Source: Afipia birgiae 34632
Lineage (GTDB): Bacteria; Pseudomonadota; Alphaproteobacteria; Rhizobiales; Xanthobacteraceae
NCBI RefSeq assembly: GCF_000308295.2
Contig: NZ_HG326653.1
Coordinates: 827,212 to 891,211 of the forward strand
Direction of reading: 5' to 3'
DNA length: 64,000 bases
Shown here: positions 53,829 through 61,592 of the stretch, one piece after another
Layout of the letters: every line of letters starts with the position of its first letter
Position numbering within the stretch: position 1 is the stretch's first letter
The notes under the pieces: model-generated
The model's input: only the letters and a program-made list of their open reading frames with translations
What the model was told of the DNA's origin: nothing
The model's database searches: none
Translations under genes and position numbers: made by a program

Positions 53829-54320
53829 ATGCATTCACCGTTTCGCCATATCGAGCCGAGTTTGCCGCCGGATCGCCGCCAGTCCGACACCGCGCTGGCG
53901 ATTGCGCGCGGCACTTCCAGGTTTTTGAGATCGTTGGGTTTTTCATGCATCAGCGAACTGACTTTGCCGTCAGGACGGCGCGCCGATCTGGTGGCGATGA
54001 ACGCCCGGGGCGACATCTGGATCGTTGAAATCAAGTCGTCGGTCGAGGATCTGCGCGCCGATCAAAAATGGCAGGACTACCGGCTGCATTGCGACCGGCT
54101 GTTCTTCGCCTTCACGCAGGATTTGCCCTGCGAACTGTTTCCGCCCGATGCCGGATTGATCGTCGCCGACGCCTACGGCGCGCATCTGCATTGCGACGCG
54201 CCCGAGCATCGGCTGCCGGCCGCGACGCGCAAATCGATGCTGATCAGTTTTGGATTGCTGGCGGCGCAGCGCATGCACCGGCTGGCCGATCCGCAGGGTT
54301 ATCCGGGTGTCGGCGAGTAG
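53829..54320 (+). CDS. mmcB: MmcB-family DNA repair protein
   Basis: 163 residues from the ATG at 53829. RRADLVAMNARGDIWIVEIKSS contains the D-x(n)-ExK core of a PD-(D/E)XK nuclease fold, as in MmcB, a Caulobacter protein involved in mitomycin C resistance. KWQDYRLHCDRLFFAF and PDAGLIVADAYGA complete the family pattern. The 3' end overlaps the convergent heme oxygenase gene by 22 nt. Confidence 0.88.
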   Translation: MHSPFRHIEPSLPPDRRQSDTALAIARGTSRFLRSLGFSCISELTLPSGRRADLVAMNARGDIWIVEIKSSVEDLRADQKWQDYRLHCDRLFFAFTQDLPCELFPPDAGLIVADAYGAHLHCDAPEHRLPAATRKSMLISFGLLAAQRMHRLADPQGYPGVGE

Positions 54321-54910
54321 GCGCCGCTTTCGCCGCCGCGTGTAAAGTCCACGACGGCGTTTGCCATCGGCCTCAAGGCAGTCTCGAACATCGCGAATGC
54401 GATTTCCGCGCCACGGATCACGCCTGCCGTATCGCTTTGCGCGGCGGGATGAGTTTCCAGCAACGTGAGAAAACTTGGCCAGAATCGTTTGCCGAAGCCG
54501 TGACGAAGATAGGCCGTCGCGTTCATCGCATCCGAGTCGGGGTGCTCCGCAAGACGCGCGAGCATCACGCGTGATCCCATGCGCGAGGCTTCAAGCACGT
54601 AGACCGCGCCGAGCATTTCCGCCGCCGATCCGAAACCGGGCGCGGGTAGCGGATTGCAGGAGATGTTCAACGTCGCGAGGTCGCGTTCGAGCGCCGGGGT
54701 GCGGATACGTTGCGTCCAGTCCGGGATCAGACTTTCAATGCCACCGGCTTCCAGCGCGGCTTCGAGAGGAACCAACACTTCGGCCTGACTGCGCAGGAAG
54801 CCCTCGTGATAGAGGGGAATCGCCAAGTCGAGCTTTGCCAGCGCGACGTCAAGACGACTGTGCGACGTCTGTGTCGCTTCGCGGATCGTATCCCAGATTG
54901 CGGCGCCCAT
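54299..54910 (-). CDS. Biliverdin-producing heme oxygenase
   Basis: 203 residues, all-helical. TSHSRLDVALAKLDLAIPLY contains the proximal His region (HxxLD) and GAVYVLEASRMGSRVMLARL the distal helix with conserved Gly residues. Such bacterial enzymes cleave haem to biliverdin, iron and CO, either for iron release or for bacteriophytochrome chromophore. No phytochrome gene is in the window. Confidence 0.85.
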   Translation of the reverse strand: MGAAIWDTIREATQTSHSRLDVALAKLDLAIPLYHEGFLRSQAEVLVPLEAALEAGGIESLIPDWTQRIRTPALERDLATLNISCNPLPAPGFGSAAEMLGAVYVLEASRMGSRVMLARLAEHPDSDAMNATAYLRHGFGKRFWPSFLTLLETHPAAQSDTAGVIRGAEIAFAMFETALRPMANAVVDFTRGGESGAYSPTPG

Positions 54911-54953
54911 GATGGTTTCGCCTTTGATGCTGCGTGTGATCTCGCGCTTGAGA

Positions 54954-55175
54954 TTACGTCACCACGATTTCGCGGGAGGGGACCAGCGGCTCAAGCAGCG
55001 TCGTCACATAATTGCGTGTGATCTGAGCCGGATAGGCTTCCCGCCTGCGGACGGTAATGCGCGGCGCACGCAGGCTCGATCCCGTCGGCCAGTCGATGCG
55101 ATAATCTTCAACCAGGCCAAACTGTTTGGTGACTTCGAGCCGGGACGAGATTTCGATATGCCGCGCTTTTCGCAT
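54954..55175 (-). CDS. Hypothetical 73-residue protein
   Basis: The frame between heme oxygenase and the response regulator has protein-like composition (HIEISSRLEVTKQFGLVEDY, then VRRREAYPAQITRN, LLEPLVPSREIVV), with GAGAGCAG before the ATG. I do not recognise it. It may equally be a conserved small protein or chance; the frame on the opposite strand is less convincing. Confidence 0.4.
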   Translation of the reverse strand: MRKARHIEISSRLEVTKQFGLVEDYRIDWPTGSSLRAPRITVRRREAYPAQITRNYVTTLLEPLVPSREIVVT

Positions 55176-55266
55176 CTGCTCTCGGCGCCGCGGCCGCTCC
55201 CTTTCTGATGGTCCTGCGCGGATAACGCAGGGCCGATCACAAAAGTTCCGCGCCGTTGAGCCGCGC

Positions 55267-55821
55267 TTAGCGCGGTGCGCGCTTTGCCAGGATACGCTGC
55301 AAGGTCCGGCGGTGCATGTTCAGGCGGCGCGCCGTCTCGGACACGTTGCGATTGCACATTTCATAAATGCGCTGGATGTGTTCCCAGCGGACGCGATCGG
55401 CCGACATCGGGTTCTGCGGGAGCTGCGACTTGTCGGTGCCGCTCGCGAGCAGCGCCGCGACAACGTCGTCCGCGTCGGCGGGCTTCGAGAGATAATCGAC
55501 CGCGCCCATCTTTACGGCGGTCACGGCGGTTGCGATGTTGCCATAGCCGGTCAGCACGATGGCGCGGGCATCCGGCCGCTGACGCTTCAGCGCCGAAACC
55601 ACGTCGAGGCCGTTGCCGTCGCCGAGCCGCAGATCGACCACCGCGAAGGCTGGCGGGGTTTGATCGATATGATGGAGTCCGTCGGACACATTGTCGCAGG
55701 TGCTCACCGCAAAGCCGCGGGTTTCCATGGCGCGCGCCAGCCGGTCGAGAAATGCCTTGTCATCCTCGACAATCAGCAAGGAACGGTCGGCAATCTCGGT
55801 CAAATCGGCAGTTGCGGTCAC
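55267..55821 (-). CDS. regA: RegA/PrrA/ActR-type response regulator
   Basis: 184 residues, the exact length of the RegA family, from a GTG at 55821 with AGGAGG 8 nt upstream. The receiver domain has LIVEDDKAF, the phospho-Asp in AVVDLRLGDGNGLD, and LTGYG/SKPADA; the C-terminal Fis-like helix-turn-helix reads NRNVSETARRLNMHRRTLQ. RegA proteins control photosynthesis, nitrogen fixation, carbon fixation and respiration genes in response to redox. It is transcribed after the kinase gene. Confidence 0.93.
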   Translation of the reverse strand: MTATADLTEIADRSLLIVEDDKAFLDRLARAMETRGFAVSTCDNVSDGLHHIDQTPPAFAVVDLRLGDGNGLDVVSALKRQRPDARAIVLTGYGNIATAVTAVKMGAVDYLSKPADADDVVAALLASGTDKSQLPQNPMSADRVRWEHIQRIYEMCNRNVSETARRLNMHRRTLQRILAKRAPR

Positions 55822-55931
55822 GGTTTGCGCCTCCTGAGGTGTCCTACGATGTGTCTTATAGATATGGCGCGTCAATCGGGCGATGCCAAGGCCGGCGCGG
55901 CTTTTGCCGCCTAACCGCCGTGCGGCGCCTA

Positions 55932-57254
55932 TTAAGTAAGGGTCTCTGACGGAACTTCCGAGGTCTCGAAGCTGCTGCGGGGCCAGACAATCGTGACGAT
56001 CGCACCATGGTCGGGAAATGTGCGGTTGGTGAAAGACACCCGCGCGCCGGTTCGCTCCAGCAGGGTACGTGCGATGAAAACACCGAGGCCGAGGCCGCCA
56101 CCGGTCGCGTCGCTGTTGCGCCGGCGTGTCAGATAGGGTTCGCCGATCCGCTTGAGAATGTCCGGCGCAATTCCCGGCCCGTCGTCGGACACGACGATCT
56201 CGACCGTGTTCGCATCCCACCACGCATTCACCTCGACGCGCTCGCGCGCGAAATCGACGGCGTTCTCCAGAATGTTGCCGACGCCGTAGAGGATCGCCGG
56301 ATTACGCATGCCGGCCGGCTCGGCGTCCTGTGCCAGCGCGATGCGCACCTTGATGGCGATGCCGAAATCGCGATGCGGCGCGACCGTCTCTTCGATCAAT
56401 GTGGAGAGCGGCATCCGGTCGAACGGCGCGCCCTGCGATGACAGTTGCGTGATCTTCGCGAGAATTTCGCGGCAGCGCTGCGCCTGCTCGCGCAGCGTCT
56501 TCAGGTCGTTGCGGGCGTGTTCGTCGAGGCCCTTGGCCTCGATCGCCTGCTCCAGTTCGCGCGAAATCAGGAAGATGGTGGACAGTGGTGTGCCCAGTTC
56601 ATGCGCGGCGGCGGCCGCAAGGCCATCGATCTGGGTCAGGTGCTGTTCCCGCGTCAGCACAAGTTCGGTCGCGGCCAGCGCGTCGGACAGCTTGCGTGCT
56701 TCCTCGGTGACCTGAAACGCGTAGAGGCTGGTGACGCCGATCACTAGCACGATCGAAATCCAGACCGCGATCATGTAGGTGCGCGGCAGGACGAGAGGCT
56801 CCTCGCCGTTCCACGGCAACGGCAGATGGTAGAATCCGAGGGCCGTGGCGCAGGCCGCTGCAAAGATTCCGAGTCCGATCGTGATCCGCGTCGGCAGCGC
56901 GGTCGCGGAGATCAGGACCGGTGCAAGAAAGAGAAATGAAAATGGATTTTGCAGACCGCCCGTGAGGAAGAGCAGCGCGGCAAGCTCGGCGATGTTGAGG
57001 GTGAGAAGCGCCGCGGCATACCGGGGCGCCAGGCGGTGGACGGGGTTGAACCTGATCTGCAGAACCAGATTGAGAAGTGACGACAGCCCGATGATGACCA
57101 CGCAGGGGATCACCGGGACCTCGAAATCGAGCCCTTCGGAGACGATGAAAATCGTCGCCAATTGCCCGAGCGCGGCAAGCCAGCGCAGCCTCAGAATGGT
57201 ATCGAGGCGCACGTAGCGGTTCGGATGGCGGAAATCAGACGCAAGATCGCTCAT
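55932..57254 (-). CDS. regB: RegB/PrrB/ActS-type redox sensor kinase
   Basis: 440 residues with six membrane helices in the first ~185 residues. The quinone-sensing heptapeptide GGLQNPF is intact, as is the redox Cys in QAQRCREIL. The H-box AAAHELGTPLSTI and ATP lid (DDGPGIAP, GGGLGLGVF) complete the kinase. It senses the ubiquinone pool and phosphorylates RegA. The kinase gene precedes regA by 110 nt. Confidence 0.94.
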   Translation of the reverse strand: MSDLASDFRHPNRYVRLDTILRLRWLAALGQLATIFIVSEGLDFEVPVIPCVVIIGLSSLLNLVLQIRFNPVHRLAPRYAAALLTLNIAELAALLFLTGGLQNPFSFLFLAPVLISATALPTRITIGLGIFAAACATALGFYHLPLPWNGEEPLVLPRTYMIAVWISIVLVIGVTSLYAFQVTEEARKLSDALAATELVLTREQHLTQIDGLAAAAAHELGTPLSTIFLISRELEQAIEAKGLDEHARNDLKTLREQAQRCREILAKITQLSSQGAPFDRMPLSTLIEETVAPHRDFGIAIKVRIALAQDAEPAGMRNPAILYGVGNILENAVDFARERVEVNAWWDANTVEIVVSDDGPGIAPDILKRIGEPYLTRRRNSDATGGGLGLGVFIARTLLERTGARVSFTNRTFPDHGAIVTIVWPRSSFETSEVPSETLT

Positions 57255-57363
57255 CGGGTAGTCTTAGCGTCTGGCCACGCCGATCACAAACCGCGTCCAC
57301 ATCAGAGCATTGCATATCCGGCCCTTGCAGACACGGCGCGGTTGGCCCAATGAACGCCTTGTC

Positions 57364-58158
57364 ATGAGTGCTCCGCTTCAAGCCCACGTCATGCCTCAGG
57401 CCGGTCCGGCAACGCCCGACGCCGCGATCCGGCTCGACCGGCTGGTGAAGGTCTACAAGACCACGCGCGCCGTGGACGATATCTCGTTTACGATTCCGCA
57501 CGGCTCGGTGACGGGGCTGCTCGGCGGCAACGGCGCCGGCAAGACCACGACCATTTCCATGATTATGGGACTGGTGTCGCCGACCTCGGGCCGGGTCAGC
57601 GTGCTCGGATGCGCGATGCCCGAACAGAGCGCCGAGGTGCTCGGCCGGATGAATTTCGAAAGTCCCTACGTGGATATGCCCGGCCGTCTCACGGTGCGGC
57701 AGAATCTCACCGTGTTCGGCCGGCTCTACGGGGTGGAGCGCCTGAAGGACCGGATCGTTTCGCTTGCCGCCGATCTCGATCTCGGCGAATTCCTCGACCG
57801 CCCCAGCGGCAAGCTGTCGGCGGGCCAGAAGACCCGGGTCGCTCTGGCGAAAGCCCTGATCAACGAGCCGGAACTGCTGCTGCTGGACGAGCCGACCGCG
57901 TCGCTCGATCCGGACACCGCGGACTGGATCCGCAGTCATCTCGAAACCTACCGCAAGGAGCGCGGCGCCACGATCCTGCTGGCCTCGCACAACATGCTGG
58001 AAGTCGAACGGTTGTGCGACCGCGTCATCATCATGAAGCGCGGCCGCATCGAGGACGACGACAGTCCGGCGGCGATTCTTGCGCGCTATAACCGCGCCAC
58101 GCTGGAAGAAGTGTTTCTCGATGTGGCGCGCGGCCGCGTGCAGCAGGCCGCATCATGA
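57364..58158 (+). CDS. ABC transporter ATP-binding protein (exporter)
   Basis: 264 residues from the ATG at 57364. Walker A GGNGAGKT, signature LSAGQKTRVALA, Walker B LLLLDEPTASLDPDTA and a switch His in ASHNMLE. A four-base overlap with the permease gene makes them one unit, an ABC-2 exporter. The substrate is not indicated by sequence. It is divergent from regB. Confidence 0.93.
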   Translation: MSAPLQAHVMPQAGPATPDAAIRLDRLVKVYKTTRAVDDISFTIPHGSVTGLLGGNGAGKTTTISMIMGLVSPTSGRVSVLGCAMPEQSAEVLGRMNFESPYVDMPGRLTVRQNLTVFGRLYGVERLKDRIVSLAADLDLGEFLDRPSGKLSAGQKTRVALAKALINEPELLLLDEPTASLDPDTADWIRSHLETYRKERGATILLASHNMLEVERLCDRVIIMKRGRIEDDDSPAAILARYNRATLEEVFLDVARGRVQQAAS

Positions 58159-58985
58159 GCGGGGCCGGGCTTCGGCACACCAATCCACACGCCATTGCGC
58201 CGTATCGCATCGGCGCGATGATCCTGCGTCACTGGTATCTTCTCACGTCGTCATGGCCGCGGCTGCTTGAGCTGATCTACTGGCCGGTGCTGCAATTGAT
58301 CACATGGGGCTTTTCGCAGGCCTACATCTCGCAGAACGCGGGATTCTTTGCCAAGGCCGGCGGCACCTTCATCGGCGCGGTGATCCTGTGGGACATCCTG
58401 TTCCGCGGTCAGCTCGGCTTCTCGATGTCGTTTCTCGAAGAGATGTGGTCGAAGAATCTCGGCAATCTCCTGATGAGTCCGCTCAAGGTCAGCGAATACC
58501 TGATCTCGTTGATGGTGATGAGCGTGGTGCGGCTGGCCGTTGGCGTCATTCCGATGACGATCCTCGCCATCGCTTTTTTCGGTTTCAACCTGTTCGGTTT
58601 CGGCCTCGCGCTGGTGGCGTTCTTTTGCAACCTGATCTTCACGAGCTGGTCGTTCGGGCTGATCTCGTCGGGGCTGGTGCTTCGCAACGGCATGGGTGCG
58701 GAGGGGCTGGCGTGGACGCTGATGTTCGCGCTGCTGCCGCTGACCTGCGTCTATTACCCGGTTTCGGTGTTGCCGGAATGGCTGCAGGTGGTGGCGTGGA
58801 TGCTGCCGCCGACCTACGTCTTTGAGGGGATGCGGGCGCTGCTGATCGACCGCGTATTCCGCGCGGACCTGATGATCGAGGCACTGGCGATCAATGTGGT
58901 GTTGTTTGCCGCCTCGACTGTGGCCTTCCTGCTGCTGCTGAAGAGCGCCCGAAAGAATGGATCGCTGGTACAGAGCGGCGAATAG
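58155..58985 (+). CDS. ABC-2 type permease
   Basis: 276 residues with six membrane helices and the ABC-2 signature in the last third (LPLTCVYYPVSVLPEWLQVVAWMLPPTY... PTYVFEGMRALL). Works with the ATPase whose gene it overlaps. Confidence 0.92.
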   Translation: MSGAGLRHTNPHAIAPYRIGAMILRHWYLLTSSWPRLLELIYWPVLQLITWGFSQAYISQNAGFFAKAGGTFIGAVILWDILFRGQLGFSMSFLEEMWSKNLGNLLMSPLKVSEYLISLMVMSVVRLAVGVIPMTILAIAFFGFNLFGFGLALVAFFCNLIFTSWSFGLISSGLVLRNGMGAEGLAWTLMFALLPLTCVYYPVSVLPEWLQVVAWMLPPTYVFEGMRALLIDRVFRADLMIEALAINVVLFAASTVAFLLLLKSARKNGSLVQSGE

Positions 58986-59104
58986 CCCTGTGGAAAGGGC
59001 GCTGTTCCGTTAATTAACCGCCTGTCCTGTAGATTCGTCGGATTGACGCTTTGCCGCAGTGCCGACAGTATGCTGCGTTGCGAAACTGGGATCGAGGACT
59101 AACC

Positions 59105-60430
59105 ATGCCGATAGGCGAATTTGGCAGGCCGCCGAGCCTGCCGTCCGAAGTCAGCCCTGCGCTGACCACGCCCATGTACTGGGTGTACGAGATGGGCCAG
59201 GCTTCGCTCAATCCCGCGCGGGCCGTCGCCGACATGACGAAGCTGTGGTTCGAGAACCCGTTCAATCCGCTCGCGAGCACAGAGTTTGGAAAATCAGTGG
59301 CAGCCGGTTGCGAACTGTTCGAGCGCGCCACGCGTCGTTACGGCAAGCCGGAATGGGGGCTGCATGATACCGAAGTCAACGGCATGCGGGTTCCCGTCGA
59401 GATCAAGACGGTCTGGGAAAAGCCGTTCTGCCGCTTGCTGCATTTCGAGCGCAAGCTGACCCAGCCGCTGCGCGCGCCGCATCCGCGCGTGCTCATCGTC
59501 GCGCCGATGTCGGGGCACTACGCGACGCTGCTGCGCGGTACGGTCGAAGCCTTCATGCCGGCGCATGACGTCTACATCACCGATTGGGCCGATGCCCGCA
59601 TGGTGCCGGTGGCGCAGGGCCGCTTCGATCTCGACGACTATGTCGATTACGTCATCGAGATGATCCACGCGCTCAAGGGCGACGTGCATGTCGTGGCAGT
59701 GTGCCAGCCGTCCGTGCCGGTGCTGGCTGCGGTGTCGATCATGGAAGCCGAGAAGGATCCTTACTTCCCGACCTCAATGACCCTGATGGGCGGCCCGATC
59801 GACACGCGGCGCAATCCGACCGGCGTGAACGATCTGGCTGAGCAAAAAGGGATCGAATGGTTCCGCAACAACGTCATCACCAAGGTGCCGTTCCCGCATC
59901 CGGGTTTCATGCGCGACGTCTATCCGGGATTTCTTCAGCTCACCGGCTTCATGAGCATGAACCTCGACCGCCATGTCGATGCGCACAAGAACCTGTTCAG
60001 CAATCTCGTCAAAGGCGATGGCGATCTCGTCGACAAGCATGTCGAGTTCTACGACGAATATCTGGCGGTGATGGATCTCACGGCCGAATTCTATCTGCAG
60101 ACCGTCGATGTGGTGTTCGTGAAGCACGCTCTGCCGAAGGGCGAGATGAAGCATCGCGGCAAGCCGGTCGATCCATCGAAGATCGAGCGCGTAGCTCTCA
60201 TGACGGTCGAAGGCGAGAACGACGATATCTCCGGTTTGGGGCAGACCGAAGCCACCCATGGCCTCTGCAGCTCGATTCCGGACACGCGGCGAGTGCATTA
60301 TGTGCAGAAGGGCGTCGGCCACTACGGCGTGTTCAACGGCTCCCGCTTCAGGTCGGAAATCGTCCCGCGTATCTCCGATTTCATGCATTCGTCGGCCCAT
60401 GCCAAGCGGGCTCTGGCGGCTGCGGAATAA
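59105..60430 (+). CDS. phaZ: Intracellular polyhydroxyalkanoate depolymerase
   Basis: 441 residues from the ATG at 59105 (MPIGEFGRP). The alpha/beta-hydrolase core has VLIVAPMSGHYATLLRGTVE, DVYITDWADARMVP and the nucleophile elbow AVCQPSVPV, where Cys replaces the Ser of lipase boxes, as usual in intracellular PhaZ. EGENDDISG and KGVGHYGVFNGSRF supply the acid and His. It mobilises stored polyhydroxybutyrate. A strong terminator follows. Confidence 0.93.
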   Translation: MPIGEFGRPPSLPSEVSPALTTPMYWVYEMGQASLNPARAVADMTKLWFENPFNPLASTEFGKSVAAGCELFERATRRYGKPEWGLHDTEVNGMRVPVEIKTVWEKPFCRLLHFERKLTQPLRAPHPRVLIVAPMSGHYATLLRGTVEAFMPAHDVYITDWADARMVPVAQGRFDLDDYVDYVIEMIHALKGDVHVVAVCQPSVPVLAAVSIMEAEKDPYFPTSMTLMGGPIDTRRNPTGVNDLAEQKGIEWFRNNVITKVPFPHPGFMRDVYPGFLQLTGFMSMNLDRHVDAHKNLFSNLVKGDGDLVDKHVEFYDEYLAVMDLTAEFYLQTVDVVFVKHALPKGEMKHRGKPVDPSKIERVALMTVEGENDDISGLGQTEATHGLCSSIPDTRRVHYVQKGVGHYGVFNGSRFRSEIVPRISDFMHSSAHAKRALAAAE

Positions 60431-60447
60431 GCTCTTTTTGGAGCTTT

Positions 60448-60469
60448 GGGGCGAAAAAGCCCCATTTTT
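60448..60469 (+). terminator. Rho-independent terminator of phaZ
   Basis: GGGGC-GAAAAA-GCCCC followed by ATTTTT, 17 nt past the phaZ stop; a second small stem AGCTC-TTTTT-GGAGCT lies just before it. Confidence 0.85.
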
Positions 60470-60766
60470 GGGGGATTCTGGAGCTTTTCACTCTGGAGTC
60501 TCCCATCACTGCCATAAGCCTCTGAATCCACAATCGATTTTGCCGTCTGCAATTGCGGCGGAGGAGTGAATTCCCGCGGCACTTTCCGGCGCCGGTTCCG
60601 GCTTAGAAATGAATCGAAATTTCATGTTCCAGCCCCCCGGATGTAGGAGGCTAAGGCCTTAAAGCTACGATATATTGGGCAAATGATTTGTTTTTGCGCC
60701 GATGAATTTCACTGGCGGCGGATATGGCAGAATCCCGGCGAATTCCTGCTGTCCGGACCCGCTGAC
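60470..60766. other. Intergenic region between phaZ and the metallopeptidase gene
   Basis: About 297 bases with no gene I can support. The A/T-rich stretch at 60655-60695 (containing ATATATTG) is a likely promoter for the following gene. Confidence 0.5.
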
Positions 60767-61522
60767 ATGGCCTTTCGTGCTCTCCTTTATCGCCGCCCGA
60801 CCGAACCGCGCACGCTTGCGGTGAAAATTGGCTCATCAATCTACACGATTCAGTTGCGGCGACATCGCCGCGCGCGTCGATACACCTTGCGTATTCATCC
60901 GAGCAGGCGCGAAGCCATCCTCACCATGCCTCCGCGTGGAAATCTGATTGAAGCCAAGGACTTCGCGCAGCGTCACGGCGCCTGGATCGCTGCGCGTCTC
61001 GGTGGTTTGCCCAAAGCCGCGCCGTTTTCACCTGGCACATCGGTGCCGTTGCGCGGGAATCTGCACCGGATCGTTCATCGTGCCGGTGTGCGTGGAACCG
61101 TGTGGCAGGAAATGCGCGACAGCGGCGACAAGATTCTGTGTGTCGCGGGTGATGTCGAGTTTATCGATCGCCGCATTCACGACTTCCTCAAGCGCGAAGC
61201 GCGCCGGGCGCTGACTGAAGCCTCGCATCGCTATGCTGACGTGCTTGGGGTCAAGGTCAAGCGGATCACCATCCGCGATCAGTCGAGCCGATGGGGGTCA
61301 TGTACCTCCGCAGGCGCGCTGTCGTTCTCGTGGCGGCTTATTCTTGCGCCGCCTTATGTGCTGGATTACCTCGCGGCACATGAGGTTGCGCATCTGGTCG
61401 AGATGAACCACTCGCCGCGGTTCTGGAAAGTCGTGGCGAAAATTTGTCCGGCCACCGAACGCGCCAAGCGCTGGCTCGACACCCACGGCAACGATCTTCA
61501 TCGCTATGGCATCGACGAATAA
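60767..61522 (+). CDS. YgjP-like zinc metallopeptidase (SprT/M48-like)
   Basis: 251 residues from the ATG at 60767 (MAFRALLYRRP); an upstream ATG at 60683 would add 28 less typical residues. The zinc motif HEVAHLVEMNHSPRFW is preceded by the family block RDQSSRWGSCTSAGALSFSW. These YgjP/DUF45 proteins are predicted proteases of unknown target. It is convergent with the PBP1A gene across a strong hairpin. Confidence 0.88.
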   Translation: MAFRALLYRRPTEPRTLAVKIGSSIYTIQLRRHRRARRYTLRIHPSRREAILTMPPRGNLIEAKDFAQRHGAWIAARLGGLPKAAPFSPGTSVPLRGNLHRIVHRAGVRGTVWQEMRDSGDKILCVAGDVEFIDRRIHDFLKREARRALTEASHRYADVLGVKVKRITIRDQSSRWGSCTSAGALSFSWRLILAPPYVLDYLAAHEVAHLVEMNHSPRFWKVVAKICPATERAKRWLDTHGNDLHRYGIDE

Positions 61523-61547
61523 CATCTGACCCGAGTGACATGCAGCG

Positions 61548-61576
61548 AGTCTGATTCAGTAAGGCTGAATCAGACT
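61548..61576. terminator. Bidirectional terminator hairpin
   Basis: Perfect 12-bp stem AGTCTGATTCAG-TAAGG-CTGAATCAGACT in the 70-bp gap between convergent genes; the rightward side is followed by TCAGTTATG, so the U-run is weak, but stem strength and position support termination of both genes. Confidence 0.75.
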
Positions 61577-61592
61577 TCAGTTATGCGTACGA

